Part shown: positions 16,328 through 26,300 of the stretch, piece after piece
Layout of the letters: every line of letters begins with the position of its first letter
Position numbering within the stretch: the first letter of the stretch is position 1
DNA from: an uncultured Oscillospiraceae bacterium
Lineage (GTDB): Bacteria; Bacillota; Clostridia; Oscillospirales; Oscillospiraceae
Direction of reading: 5' to 3'
Assembly (NCBI GenBank): GCA_944387635.1
Contig: CALXFT010000009.1
Span: 1-52,135 of the forward strand
DNA: 52,135 nucleotides
Translations under genes and position numbers: made by a program
The notes under the pieces: model-generated
Database searches by the model: none
The model's input: only the letters and a program-made list of their open reading frames with translations
What the model was told of the DNA's origin: nothing

Positions 16328-17038
16328 TCACCGCAGTGGTTCTGAACCTTTGTCGTAGATCTGATAGCCGGACTGGACCATGGAGACATAGTCCCCATCC
16401 GCCACCACAATGTGATCGGCCAGGTGGATCTCCAGGGCCTTCAGGGCCGCACTGACCCGGCGGGTAGTCTGCACATCCTCCACCGAAGGAACCGCCACGC
16501 CGCTGGGATGGTTGTGGGCCAGGACAACGCTGGTGGCATTGGCGCTGAGGGCCAACTCCACGATCCTGCGAATGGAGATGCTGGCGCTGTTGACACTGCC
16601 CTGGCCCACTTCCTTGCAGCACAGCACCTTACATTTGGCGTCCAGGCACAGCAGGAACACGGTCTCCGTACTCCTGCCAAAGAAAAAGGGTACCAGGTAC
16701 GCGCCGCAGGCGTCCAGAGAGTTCAGCCGCTCCACACGCTGGGCGCAGTCCACCTGATAGAACCGGGCAATCTGGGGGATCAGGACCAGAAGCGTCGCGG
16801 CGTGGCTGCTGATGCCGGGGACCTTCTTCAGGTCCTCCACATTGGCCTCCAGCACCTGGGACAGGCTGCCGAACCGGTCCAGCAAGCTGTGGGCCAGAGG
16901 GTTGGTATCCTTCTGCGGAATGGCGTAAAACAGCAGCAGCTCCAGGGCCTGAATATCGGTAAAATCATCCAAACCGCTTTCCAGAAACCGCTGCTTCAGC
17001 CGCTCCCGATGCCCCTTGTGGGTAGAATTCTTTTCCAT
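16328..17038 (-). CDS. radC: RadC family JAMM/MPN domain protein
   Basis: A 236-residue RadC-like protein. An N-terminal helix-hairpin-helix type region ([11 protein letters not shown], about residues 74-84) is followed by a JAB/MPN+ domain with the metal motif HNHPSG (about 171-176) and the downstream Asp in LADHIVVAD. The biochemical role of RadC is not established; genetic data gave it a repair name that has been questioned. Here it is the first gene of an operon with uvrB, in a cluster of excision-repair genes. Start at ATG 17038, AGAGGTG seven bases before. Confidence 0.92.
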   Translation of the reverse strand: MEKNSTHKGHRERLKQRFLESGLDDFTDIQALELLLFYAIPQKDTNPLAHSLLDRFGSLSQVLEANVEDLKKVPGISSHAATLLVLIPQIARFYQVDCAQRVERLNSLDACGAYLVPFFFGRSTETVFLLCLDAKCKVLCCKEVGQGSVNSASISIRRIVELALSANATSVVLAHNHPSGVAVPSVEDVQTTRRVSAALKALEIHLADHIVVADGDYVSMVQSGYQIYDKGSEPLR

Positions 17039-17072
17039 AGCATCACCTCTGGGGAAGAATTGAATTTCAATC

Positions 17073-17101
17073 TTGCTATTTTGCCCTAAGGCAGTTAAAA
17101 T
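17073..17101 (+). promoter_or_regulatory. Sigma-A promoter of the kinase-like gene
   Basis: TTGCTA (17073-17078), 17-base spacer, TAAAAT (17096-17101). The ATG at 17177 has GAGGAGGG before it. Confidence 0.7.
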
Positions 17102-17176
17102 AGAATTATCCGTCGAAACACGCCGGGAAAGTTTTCTCCCATTCTGCGCATGCTAACAAGCGTGAGGAGGGCCTTC

Positions 17177-18244
17177 ATGGATCAACAAAAAGATATATAC
17201 GAAATGATGGAGCTGATGAATCGCCCCGGCTTTTGCGTAAAAGATCATCAGATCGTGAAAGTGAATCAGGCGGCGGAAGGGCTGTTTCTGACGCCGGGCA
17301 TGGATATCCGTCCCCTGCTTCTGACCGGCTCCCAGGAGTACGCCGCCTTTGAAGGCGGGTGTCTGTACTTGCAGCTTCAGCTGGTGGGCAAGACCTGCGG
17401 CGCGTCTGTCACTCGGCTGGACGGCATGGACCTTTTTCTGCCGGATCAGGAGGAGGAGCTGACAGAACTGCGGGCCATGGCCCTGGCCGCCCGGGAACTG
17501 CGGGCCCCGCTGAACAGCACCATCGCCATTACCAACAGCCTGCTGCCCCACGCCGTTTCCGGCGGCGATCCCAAGGTCCGGGACCTGCTGGCCCGTCTCA
17601 GCCGCAGCCTGTACCAGATGCAGCGTCTTTTGGGCAATATGTCCGACGCGGGACACGCCTCCGCCGATTCTCAGCAGCGCGCCTGCGACATACCCGCCGT
17701 CTTCCGGGAAATCTTTCAGCGTTCGTCCTCGCTGCTGGAACACGCCGGAATCCGGCTGTGCTATGAGGGACCCCAGGAGGAGGTCCTGGGCCTCATGGAC
17801 GCGGACCAGATGGAGCGCGCCGTGCTGAACATCCTGTCCAATTCGGTCAAATTTATGCCCGATGGCGGCGACATCCACGCCCGTCTGACCCGGCAGGGCA
17901 GCTTCCTGCGCCTGAGCATTCAGGACAGCGGCCCCGGTATCGGAACAGAGCTTCTCAGCAGCGTCTTCACCCGGTATCTGCGCTGTCCCGGCTTGGAAGA
18001 CAGCCGCTACGGCATCGGCCTGGGCATGGTCCTGGTCCGCTCCGCGGCCACCAGCCACGGCGGCGTGGTCCTCATCGACCAGCCCGCCCCGGCAGGTACC
18101 CGCGTCACCCTGACCATGGCCATCCGTCAAAGTCAGGATTCCCGGGTCAGTTCCCTGATCGCGGACATTACCGGGGGCCGGGATCCGGCACTCATCGAGC
18201 TGTCTCAGATTCTTCCCGTCCACGTCTATGAAAAAGAGCTCTGA
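17177..18244 (+). CDS. Histidine-kinase-like protein without the phospho-acceptor His
   Basis: A 355-residue soluble protein. The first 100 residues look like a small PAS-type sensor. A helical dimerisation segment follows in which the H-box reads AARELRAPLNS (about residues 113-123): the position normally held by His is Arg. The ATPase domain is intact: N-box NILSNSVKFMP (about 216), G1 DSGPGIG, G2 YGIGLGMVL. It has no membrane segment. Without the His it cannot autophosphorylate in the usual way; it may act as an ATP-binding partner, a phosphatase or a decayed kinase. No response regulator is adjacent. It lies between radC-uvrB and uvrA, with its own promoter and terminator. Confidence 0.75.
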   Translation: MDQQKDIYEMMELMNRPGFCVKDHQIVKVNQAAEGLFLTPGMDIRPLLLTGSQEYAAFEGGCLYLQLQLVGKTCGASVTRLDGMDLFLPDQEEELTELRAMALAARELRAPLNSTIAITNSLLPHAVSGGDPKVRDLLARLSRSLYQMQRLLGNMSDAGHASADSQQRACDIPAVFREIFQRSSSLLEHAGIRLCYEGPQEEVLGLMDADQMERAVLNILSNSVKFMPDGGDIHARLTRQGSFLRLSIQDSGPGIGTELLSSVFTRYLRCPGLEDSRYGIGLGMVLVRSAATSHGGVVLIDQPAPAGTRVTLTMAIRQSQDSRVSSLIADITGGRDPALIELSQILPVHVYEKEL

Positions 18245-18248
18245 CCGC

Positions 18249-18282
18249 CTCTCCGGCCCCATCCAGGCCGGGGAGCTTTTTT
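18249..18282 (+). terminator. Intrinsic terminator of the kinase-like gene
   Basis: A 10-bp stem with one G-T pair (18249-18258 with 18266-18275), a 7-base loop, then C and six T (18277-18282). Confidence 0.85.
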
Positions 18283-18286
18283 CTCT

Positions 18287-21115
18287 TTACGATTCCAGGC
18301 AGCGTTTCAGGTACTGTCCGGTGTAGCTGGCTTCCACCTGGGCCACCGCCTCCGGCGTGCCCACAGCCACCACCGTACCGCCCTCGTCGCCTCCCTCGGG
18401 GCCCAGGTCGATCAGATAGTCGGCGGTTTTGATCACGTCCAGATTGTGCTCGATGACCAGCACCGTGTTCCCCGCGTCCACCAGCCGCTGCAAAACCTCC
18501 ACCAGCTTGTGGACGTCGGCGGCATGAAGGCCTGTGGTGGGCTCGTCAAGAATATAGATGGTCTTGCCCGTGGCCACCCGGGACAACTCCGTGGCCAGCT
18601 TCACCCGCTGGGCCTCGCCGCCGGAGAGGGTGGTGCTGGACTGGCCCAGCTTCACATACCCCAGTCCCACCTCTACCAGGGCCTGGGCCTTTCTGCGGAT
18701 CTTGGGCAGATTTTCAAAGAAATCCACAGCCTCTTCCGCGGTCATGTCCAGGACCTGGGCAATGTTCTTGCCCTTATACTGGACCTCCAGGGTCTCCCGG
18801 TTGTACCGGGTGCCTCTGCAGACCTCGCAGGGCACATACACATCCGCCAGGAAATGCATCTCGATCTTCACCAGACCGTCGCCGGCACAGGCCTCGCACC
18901 GGCCGCCCTTGACGTTGAAGGAGAACCGGCCCGGACCGTAGCCCCGGATCTTGGCGTCGTTGGTGGAGGCAAAGAGATCCCGGATGTCGTTAAACAGCCC
19001 CGTATAGGTCGCCGGATTGGACCGTGGCGTCCGGCCGATGGGGCTCTGATCGATGTCGATGACCTTGTCCAGGTTCTCCATGCCTTCGATGCAGCGGCAC
19101 GCGCCGGGACGGACCCGGGCGTGGTTCAGCTGGCCCAGAAGGGTCTTGTTCAGGACCTCATTGACCAGGCTTGACTTGCCGGAGCCGGAGACGCCGGTAA
19201 CGCAGACAAAGGTCCCCAGGGGGATGTCCACATCCACATTCTTCAGATTGTTCTCACAGGCGCCCCGGACCCTCAGAAAGCCGCCGTTGCCAGTCCGTCT
19301 TTGGGCAGGCAGCGGGATTTTCCGGACGCCGGTGAGGTACTGGCCCGTAATGGAACGGGGACAGGCCTCAATCTGCTCCAAGCTGCCCGCCGCCACGATC
19401 TCACCGCCGTGGCAGCCCGCTCCAGGACCTACGTCCACAATATAGTCCGCCGCCCGCATGGTATCCTCGTCATGCTCCACCACGATCAGGGTGTTGCCGA
19501 GGTCCCGCAGGTGCCGCAGGGTGTCCAGAAGCTTATCGTTGTCCCGCTGATGCAGGCCGATGGAGGGCTCGTCCAGAATATACAGCACTCCCATCAGGGA
19601 GGAGCCGATCTGGGTGGCCAGGCGGATGCGCTGACTCTCGCCGCCGGACAAGGTCCCTGCCGCTCTGGACAGCGTCAGATAGTTCAGCCCCACGTCCATC
19701 AGGAACTGGAGCCGGGAACGGATCTCTCGCAGGATCTGCTGGGCCACCATGGCCATGTTCCCCTCCAGCTTCAGGCCGTCCAGAAACCGGATCTCGTCCC
19801 GGACGCTCATCCGGCAGAAGTCCATGATGCCGATGCCGCCGACAGTCACTGCCCGGGCGATCTCCGACAGCCGGTCGCCGCCGCACTGGGGGCAGGGGGC
19901 GGTGGCCATGCACTGCTCCAGCTCTTTCCGGGCCGCCTCGGATTGGGTCTCCCGGTAGCGGCGGCTGACATTGTTCAGAATCCCCTCGAAAGGCTGCTCC
20001 AGAACGCCCGTGCCGTTGCCCCGGTTGTAGGTCATGCGCAGCTTCTCCCCCTTGGTCCCGTAGAGGATCACGTCCATGGCCTCTTTGGGCAGTTCCTTCA
20101 CCGGAACCGTCAGAGAGAAACGGTACTTCTGGGCCAGGGCTTCAAAATACATCCGGAAAATGGAATCCGTCCGGGCGCTCTGCCACCCGGAGGCCTGAAT
20201 GGCTCCTTCAAAAATGGACTTGTTCTTGTCCGGGATCACCAAATCCTCATCGGCGATGAGCTGGAAGCCCAGGCCGGTGCAGCCCGGGCAGGCGGCGTTT
20301 GGATTGTTGAAAGAGAACATTCTGGGCTCCAGCTCCGGCATGCTGACGCCGCAGTCCTCGCAGGCGTAGTTCTGAGAGAAGGTCAGTTCCCGATTCTCTC
20401 CCGGCAGCTCAATGCAGACCAGGCCCCCGGAGTGGCTGCACGCCGTCTCAATGGAATCCGTCAGCCGCCGGCGCTGGCCTTCCCTGCGGACCAGCCGGTC
20501 CACCACCAGCTCGATGTTGTGCTTATAATTCTTTTCACAGCGGATCTCCTCGGTCAGGTCATAGAGGATGCCGTCCACCCGGACCCGGGCAAAGCCGGAC
20601 TTCCGGGCGTCTTCAAAGATCTTCTTGTGCTCACCCTTCTTCCCCCGGATCACAGGCGAAAGAACCAGAAACTTCGTCCCCTCCTCCAGGGACTCCACCT
20701 GGTCCACGATCTGATCGATGGTCTGCCGCCGGATCTCTTTGCCGCACTTGGGACAGTGGGGTACGCCCACTCTGGCCCACAGCAGACGCAGATAGTCATA
20801 GATCTCCGTCACCGTGCCCACAGTGGAGCGGGGATTTCGGGATGTGGTCTTCTGGTCGATGGAAATGGCCGGAGAAAGGCCGTCAATGGAATCCACATCG
20901 GGCTTGTCCATCTGGCCCAGGAACTGCCGGGCATAGGAGCTCAGGCTCTCCACATACCGCCGCTGTCCCTCGGCATAGATGGTGTCAAAGGCCAGACTGG
21001 ATTTTCCGGACCCGCTCAGTCCGGTAAACACCACCAGCTTGTCCCGGGGAATGGTCAGGCTCACGTTTTTCAGATTGTTTTCCCGCGCGCCCTGAATGGT
21101 AATTACGTCGTTCAT
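18287..21115 (-). CDS. uvrA: Excinuclease ABC subunit A
   Basis: A 942-residue UvrA, the ATPase that scans DNA for lesions and loads UvrB. Two ABC modules are visible: Walker [10 protein letters not shown] (about residues 33-41) and GVSGSGKSS (about 637-645), signatures LSGGESQR and LSGGEAQR, and Walker [10 protein letters not shown] and LDEPTTGLH. Zinc motifs include [13 protein letters not shown] with CPGC, and the glycine-rich CEACAGDG with CEVCRGTRY. Full length. Start ATG at 21115, preceded by AGGAG. It is transcribed alone from a promoter about 125 bases upstream and ends next to the terminator of the convergent kinase-like gene. Confidence 0.98.
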   Translation of the reverse strand: MNDVITIQGARENNLKNVSLTIPRDKLVVFTGLSGSGKSSLAFDTIYAEGQRRYVESLSSYARQFLGQMDKPDVDSIDGLSPAISIDQKTTSRNPRSTVGTVTEIYDYLRLLWARVGVPHCPKCGKEIRRQTIDQIVDQVESLEEGTKFLVLSPVIRGKKGEHKKIFEDARKSGFARVRVDGILYDLTEEIRCEKNYKHNIELVVDRLVRREGQRRRLTDSIETACSHSGGLVCIELPGENRELTFSQNYACEDCGVSMPELEPRMFSFNNPNAACPGCTGLGFQLIADEDLVIPDKNKSIFEGAIQASGWQSARTDSIFRMYFEALAQKYRFSLTVPVKELPKEAMDVILYGTKGEKLRMTYNRGNGTGVLEQPFEGILNNVSRRYRETQSEAARKELEQCMATAPCPQCGGDRLSEIARAVTVGGIGIMDFCRMSVRDEIRFLDGLKLEGNMAMVAQQILREIRSRLQFLMDVGLNYLTLSRAAGTLSGGESQRIRLATQIGSSLMGVLYILDEPSIGLHQRDNDKLLDTLRHLRDLGNTLIVVEHDEDTMRAADYIVDVGPGAGCHGGEIVAAGSLEQIEACPRSITGQYLTGVRKIPLPAQRRTGNGGFLRVRGACENNLKNVDVDIPLGTFVCVTGVSGSGKSSLVNEVLNKTLLGQLNHARVRPGACRCIEGMENLDKVIDIDQSPIGRTPRSNPATYTGLFNDIRDLFASTNDAKIRGYGPGRFSFNVKGGRCEACAGDGLVKIEMHFLADVYVPCEVCRGTRYNRETLEVQYKGKNIAQVLDMTAEEAVDFFENLPKIRRKAQALVEVGLGYVKLGQSSTTLSGGEAQRVKLATELSRVATGKTIYILDEPTTGLHAADVHKLVEVLQRLVDAGNTVLVIEHNLDVIKTADYLIDLGPEGGDEGGTVVAVGTPEAVAQVEASYTGQYLKRCLES

Positions 21116-21144
21116 AGGGTAAACTCCTGTAAACCATAAGATTG

Positions 21145-21173
21145 CCCAAGGGTTCCCGAAGCGGGACCTTGGG
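21145..21173 (-). other. Hairpin in the uvrA leader
   Basis: CCCAAGG (21145-21151) pairs with CCTTGGG (21167-21173) around an inner TCCCG/CGGGA stem. It lies about 30 bases before the uvrA start in its 5' leader. It has no T run and could affect mRNA stability or translation. Confidence 0.4.
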
Positions 21174-21236
21174 TGAAATGTCCTGGATGGGGGCGTTCTT
21201 TTCAGGCTTCCACGCCCATTATGCCCATTACACTAT

Positions 21237-21265
21237 AGTATACCACAGACGCGCGGATCGCACAA
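21237..21265 (-). promoter_or_regulatory. Sigma-A promoter of uvrA
   Basis: Minus strand TTGTGC (21265-21260), 17-base spacer, TATACT (21242-21237). No clear LexA/DinR palindrome was recognised by eye next to it. Confidence 0.6.
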
Positions 21266-21375
21266 GATGTTTCTCAAACAAAATTTCGCTTTCCTTTCTC
21301 AGTCTGTTTCCCCTGATTTCCGGAAACTGTCTGTTTTTTTCTCGTTTTTCCGAAAATATTTGGGCATTTCGAATG

Positions 21376-21405
21376 TTGCATTTCCATAGGTGGCAATGAT
21401 ATAAT
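21376..21405 (+). promoter_or_regulatory. Sigma-A promoter upstream of prs
   Basis: TTGCAT (21376-21381), 18-base spacer, perfect TATAAT (21400-21405), predicting a start near 21411, about 230 bases before prs. The gene-free stretch 21116-21643 otherwise holds the uvrA promoter and the structured leader described next. Confidence 0.75.
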
Positions 21406-21410
21406 AGCGT

Positions 21411-21474
21411 TACCAAGTGTGCCGTTTTCAGTCCTGTGTGTTCATCAGGATCTTCCTCCAGACGGCACATTTTT
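21411..21474 (+). ncRNA. Candidate short RNA or leader terminator upstream of prs
   Basis: Immediately after the predicted transcription start, TGTGCCGT (21418-21425) pairs with ACGGCACA (21462-21469), followed by five T. The 36-base loop holds a small CCTG/CAGG hairpin and an unpaired TCTTCCTCC, which is complementary to Shine-Dalgarno sequences. This would give a transcript of about 64 nt, or act as a terminator in the prs leader. No known RNA family was recognised. Further stems lie downstream at 21522-21547 and 21589-21615. Confidence 0.35.
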
Positions 21475-21643
21475 CCGCCAGCAGGTCATAGTCCGCCAAT
21501 CCGCGGACCCCGCGTTTCCATTGACGCGCGCCGAAACGCTCGCGTCAGATCCGCCGGCAGCCTACAGGACGATAGGACACCCGATTCGCATCTGTCGGAG
21601 CGACGGGCAGATGCACATCTTACAAAGAGAGGTAATTCATTCG

Positions 21644-22609
21644 ATGATTGCATACGGTGAAAAAATCCAGATTTTCAGCGGAAACTCCAATCCCAAATTC
21701 GCCCAGACAATCTGCGATGTCCTGGGCATCTCCATGGGCGAAGCGACTGTCAAGCACTTTGCCGACGGTGAAGCTTCTGTCAGTCTGGACGAGACGGTCC
21801 GCGGTTCCGACGTTTTCCTCATTCAGTCCACCTGCAAACCTGTCAACGATCACCTCATGGAGCTGCTGGTCATGATCGACGCCTGCCGCCGGGCCTCCGC
21901 CGGCCGGATCACGGCGGTCATCCCCTATTTCGGCTACGCCCGCCAGGACCGGAAGGCCAAGTCCCGGGACCCCATCTCCGCCAAGCTGGTGGCCAACATG
22001 CTCACCGCCGCCGGCGCTGATCGAATCCTGACCATGGACCTCCACGCCGCCCAGATCCAGGGCTTCTTCGACATCCCTCTGGACCACCTGCTGGGCAATG
22101 TGACCTTCGTCGAATACTACAAAGAAAAGTTCCCCGAAGACCGGTTCAACCACGACGATTTCGTGGTCGTCTCCCCCGACGTGGGTTCCGTGGGCCGGGC
22201 CCGCAACTTTGCCGCCAAGGTCCATATGGGCCTGGCCATCGTGGACAAGCGCCGTCCCAAGGCCAATGTCTCCGAGGTCATGAACATTATCGGCGACGTC
22301 CAGGGCAAGACCTGCATCCTCTACGACGATCTGGTGGACACCGCCGGTTCCCTGTGCAACGCGGCCAACGCCCTGGTCCAGCTGGGCGGCGCCAAGGAAA
22401 TTTACGCCTGCGCCACCCACGGCGTTCTGTCCGGCCCCGCCTATGAGCGTCTGGAGGCCAGCCCCATCAAGGAAATGGTCTTCCTGAACACCATTCCCGA
22501 GATCGGCAACACCCCCAGCGGCAAGTGTAAGTTCCTGGACGTGGCGCCCGTGTTCGCCAAAGCCATTGAGCACATCCACGGCGGCACCTCCATTGCCGAT
22601 CTGTTCTAA
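21644..22609 (+). CDS. prs: Ribose-phosphate pyrophosphokinase (PRPP synthase)
   Basis: A 321-residue class I PRPP synthase that transfers pyrophosphate from ATP to ribose 5-phosphate for nucleotide, His and Trp synthesis. Motifs: FADGEASVSLDETVRGSDVF (about 32-51), YFGYARQDRK (about 94-103), the metal-binding MDLHAAQIQGFF (about 128-139) and the PRPP loop ILYDDLVDTAGS (about 219-230). Start is uncertain: ATG 21644 matches the family N-terminus (IQIFSGNSNP) but its GAGAGG site is about 11 bases away; an in-frame ATG at 21611 would add 11 residues. It is co-transcribed with pth, 5 bases downstream. Confidence 0.95.
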   Translation: MIAYGEKIQIFSGNSNPKFAQTICDVLGISMGEATVKHFADGEASVSLDETVRGSDVFLIQSTCKPVNDHLMELLVMIDACRRASAGRITAVIPYFGYARQDRKAKSRDPISAKLVANMLTAAGADRILTMDLHAAQIQGFFDIPLDHLLGNVTFVEYYKEKFPEDRFNHDDFVVVSPDVGSVGRARNFAAKVHMGLAIVDKRRPKANVSEVMNIIGDVQGKTCILYDDLVDTAGSLCNAANALVQLGGAKEIYACATHGVLSGPAYERLEASPIKEMVFLNTIPEIGNTPSGKCKFLDVAPVFAKAIEHIHGGTSIADLF

Positions 22610-22614
22610 GGACC

Positions 22615-23211
22615 GTGTTTACCCGTTCCAAAGAAGAATCCTGGCTGATCGTGGGTCTGGGCAACCCGGGCCGGGAATATGAGAAGACCCGCCACAACTG
22701 CGGTTTCCGCGCTGTGGATCTGCTGGCGCAGAAGCTGGGCTGTAAAGCGGACAAGCTGAAATTTCAGGGCCTTTACACCCAGGTCAATTACAACGGCGTC
22801 AAGCTTTTCCTGCTCAAGCCCCAGACCTATATGAACCTGTCCGGCCGGGCGGTGCTGCAGCTCTCCGCCTACTACCGGATCCCGCCCCAGAGGATCATCG
22901 TCCTGTTCGATGACATCTCCTTAGAGCCCGGCCGCCTGCGCGTCCGCGGCGACGGTTCCGCCGGGGGCCATAACGGCATCAAGTCCATCATTCAGGAGCT
23001 GGGCACCCAGACTTTTCCCCGGGTGAAAATCGGCGTGGGGCCCAAGCCCCATCCCGAATACGATCTGGCAGACTGGGTGCTGTCCACCTTCTCCGCCTCG
23101 GAGGAAAAGGCCATGGCTGTATCCCTGGCAAATGCCGCCGACGCCGCTCTGGCCATTGTGGACCACGGCGTTCCCGAGGCAGCCAACCGGTTCAACGGCT
23201 CCAGACCATAA
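22615..23211 (+). CDS. pth: Peptidyl-tRNA hydrolase
   Basis: A 198-residue Pth that releases tRNA from stalled peptidyl-tRNAs. GLGNPGREYEKTRHNCGF (about residues 14-31) holds the catalytic His (about 27). KPQTYMNLSG (about 66-75), FDDISLEPGRLRV and GGHNGIKSI (about 115-123) are all conserved. The start is a GTG at 22615, only 5 bases after the prs stop, with TAAGGA as a weak ribosome binding site, indicating coupling to prs. The prs-pth order is also common in other Firmicutes, often followed by mfd as here. Confidence 0.96.
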   Translation: MFTRSKEESWLIVGLGNPGREYEKTRHNCGFRAVDLLAQKLGCKADKLKFQGLYTQVNYNGVKLFLLKPQTYMNLSGRAVLQLSAYYRIPPQRIIVLFDDISLEPGRLRVRGDGSAGGHNGIKSIIQELGTQTFPRVKIGVGPKPHPEYDLADWVLSTFSASEEKAMAVSLANAADAALAIVDHGVPEAANRFNGSRP

Positions 23212-23233
23212 TCGAATCCTGCCTGAAAACCAC

Positions 23234-23266
23234 GGAAAGGGGGCGTACATCCCCCTTTCCGCTTTG
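23234..23266 (+). terminator. Hairpin between pth and mfd
   Basis: A perfect 10-bp stem (23234-23243 with 23251-23260), 7-base loop, tail GCTTTG. The T tract is weak, so partial read-through into mfd is likely; no strong promoter is seen before mfd. Confidence 0.55.
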
Positions 23267-23324
23267 TCACGTTGTCCTGTTTGTCCCGCCGGTACCATGG
23301 GCGGGCTCTGATCGAGGTGTTTTT

Positions 23325-26300
23325 ATGGACCAACTTCTGTCTTTGCTGAAATCCATACCGGAATACAACGCCGTGGTCGCCTCCCTGAAAGCCGGGGAAA
23401 CCGTGGCCGTCACCGGCATCGGCCAGATCAACCGCAGCCACATGCTTGCGGGACTTTACCGGGATCTGGGCCGTCCTATGGTACTGCTGTGCCAGGACGA
23501 CATGGCCGCCCGGCGGCTGCAGGAGGAGTGGAAAAGCTTCCTCGGCCAGGAGATCCCCATACTCCCCGGCCGGGATCTGACCATGTACGACGCCGCCGTG
23601 GTCTCCCGGAGCTGGGAGCAGAAGCGGCTGCGCCAACTCTACAGTCTTGCCCAGGGGACCACCCCCGCCCAGATCATGACCTGGGAGTCCATCAGCCAGC
23701 GGACCATGCCCAAGGCCGTGCTTCAGCGCGCCGCCTTCACCCTGGAAGCCGGACAGGAATATATCCTGGAGGAGCTTCTGGCCCGTCTGACGGCCCTGGG
23801 CTACAGCCGCTGCGGCATGGTCGAAGGCGTGGGTCAGTTTGCCCTGCGCGGCGGCATCCTGGACCTGTTCTCCCCTGCCGCCGACGCCCCTGTGCGTCTG
23901 GAGTTCTTCGGTGACGAGCTGGATACCATGGGTTACTTCGACCCCGGCACCCAGCGGCGGACGGAGAACATCCAATCCGCCGTAGTCCTTCCCGTTGGCG
24001 AGACCCAGCCGGGCCTGCACCCGGAGGGTCTGCCGGGTCTGTGTTCCGATATATCCAAGCTGATCGCCCGGCAGAAGCGGCGCAAGCACGTCAATGAGAA
24101 TCTGGTCTCCACCCTGACCAAAGACCTGGAAAAATACGAAAACGGCCTGCACAATCCGGCCTCCGACCGGTACATGGCCCTGATCTATCCCGAAATGGCC
24201 ACCGCCGCCGACTACATCTCCCGGGACGCCCTGGTGGTGATCTGCGACCAAGCCAGCCTCCACCGCGCCGCCCGGGCCCGGTCTGAGGAGACGGCCATGC
24301 AGCTGGACAGTCTGCTCCAGGCCGGTCTCGTGGCCGGAGAGCTTTGCGACTATGCCGGCCAGTGGGAGGATGTGCTGCGCAGATTCCGGGGCCGTCCTCT
24401 GGTCTACTTTGACGCCTTCGGCGGCGCCTCCTATCCGGAGGAATGTCCGCCCACGCAGCTGTACCCCATGACCGCCAAGCAGCTGCCTGGCTACGGCGGC
24501 AATCTGGACACCGCCGCCTCGGATCTGCTCCACTATCAGAAAATGGAATTCGGCTCCCTGGTCCTCTGCGGCTCCCGCCGCCGGGCGGAGCTGCTGCAGC
24601 AGATGCTGGGGGAAAAGGGGCTGTCCTCCTTTATCTGCATCCCCCTGACCACCCTTCCCAAGTCCGGGCAGATTCTGCTCAGCGACGGCTCCCTGCCGGC
24701 CGGTATGGAGTATCCCCTTTCCAGGCTTGCCATTCTCACGGAAGGACAGCTCCTGGCCCACAGCACGCCCAAGCGCAGGGCCCCGAAAAAGCAGGCCACC
24801 AACCGGCAGAAGCTCAACTCCTTCACCGACCTGTCCCCGGGAGATCTGGTGGTCCACGAAAACTACGGCATCGGCCGGTTCGTGGCCATGGAGCAGATCA
24901 AGGTGGACGGCGCCGTAAAGGACTATATCAAAATCGCCTACCAGGGCTCCGACACCCTCTTTGTCCCAGCCACCCAGCTGGACCTGGTCAGCAAATACAT
25001 CGGCGGAGGCGGCGAGGAGGGCAATGTCAAGCTCAACAAAATCGGCTCCGACGCCTGGCAGAAGACCAAGACCAAGGCCCGAAAGGCCGCCAAGGACATG
25101 GCCGGGGAGCTGATCCAGCTCTACGCCGCCCGGAAGCGGCAGACCGGCTTCGCCTTTGCAGCCGACTCCCCCTGGCAGAGGGAATTCGAGGACAACTTCC
25201 CCTATCCGGAGACCGACGATCAGCTACGCTGCATCGCGGACATCAAGCACGATATGGAGTCCCCCATTCCCATGGACCGGCTGCTCTGCGGCGATGTGGG
25301 CTTCGGCAAGACCGAGGTCGCCCTGCGGGCGGTGATGAAGGCCGTCATGGACGGCAAGCAGGTGGCGATTCTGGTTCCCACCACGGTCCTTGCCCAGCAG
25401 CATTATCAGACCGCGGTGTCCCGTTTCCGGGGCTTTCCGGTCAATATCGACGTTCTGAGCCGGTTCCGCACAGCCAAAATGCAGCAGCGGACTCTGCAAA
25501 ATCTGCGCAGCGGCACGGTGGACCTGATCATCGGCACCCACAAGCTGCTGCAGAAAAGCGTACAGTTCAAGGACCTGGGCCTGCTGATCATCGACGAGGA
25601 GCAGCGCTTCGGCGTGACCCACAAGGAGCGGCTGAAGGAGCTGTCCAAGGGCGTCGACGTGCTAACCCTGTCCGCCACGCCCATTCCCCGGACATTGAAC
25701 ATGGCTCTGTCCGGCCTGCGGGACATGTCCACCATTGAAGAGCCCCCCTCCGACCGCTATCCCGTCCAGACCTTTGTCATGGAGCACAACGAGGCGGTCA
25801 TCGACGACGCCATCCGCCGGGAGTTGGACCGGGGCGGCCAGGTCTACTACCTGCACAACCGCACCGAGACCATCGACCAATGCGCCTCCGCCCTGAAGCG
25901 GCGGATTCCCGGCATCAGCGTGGCGGTGGCCCACGGCCAGATGGGAGAGGACGCTCTGAGCGACGTGATGCAGGCCATGACCGAGGGGGAGATCCAGGTG
26001 CTGGTGTGCACCACCATCATCGAGACCGGCCTGGACATTCCCAACGCCAATACCCTGATCATTGAAAATGCCGACCGGTTTGGCCTTTCCCAGCTGCACC
26101 AGCTGCGGGGCCGGGTGGGCCGCTCCCCCCGCCACGCCTACGCCTACTTTACCTACCGCCCCGACAAAAATCTGTCGGAGATCGCCGAGAAGCGGCTGTC
26201 CGCCATCCGGGATTTTGCCGAATTTGGCTCCGGCTTCAAGATCGCCATGCGGGACCTGGAGATCCGGGGTGCGGGCAATCTGCTGGGCGCGGAGCAGTCC

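Noticed and set aside
19301-21139. Open frame of about 610 codons opposite uvrA
   Set aside because: Antisense shadow of a clear uvrA gene; no ribosome binding site and no recognisable fold.
21411-21643. T-box or PRPP/ykkC riboswitch before prs
   Set aside because: No T-box consensus and none of the ykkC conserved elements recognised; the terminator is too close to the promoter for an upstream aptamer.
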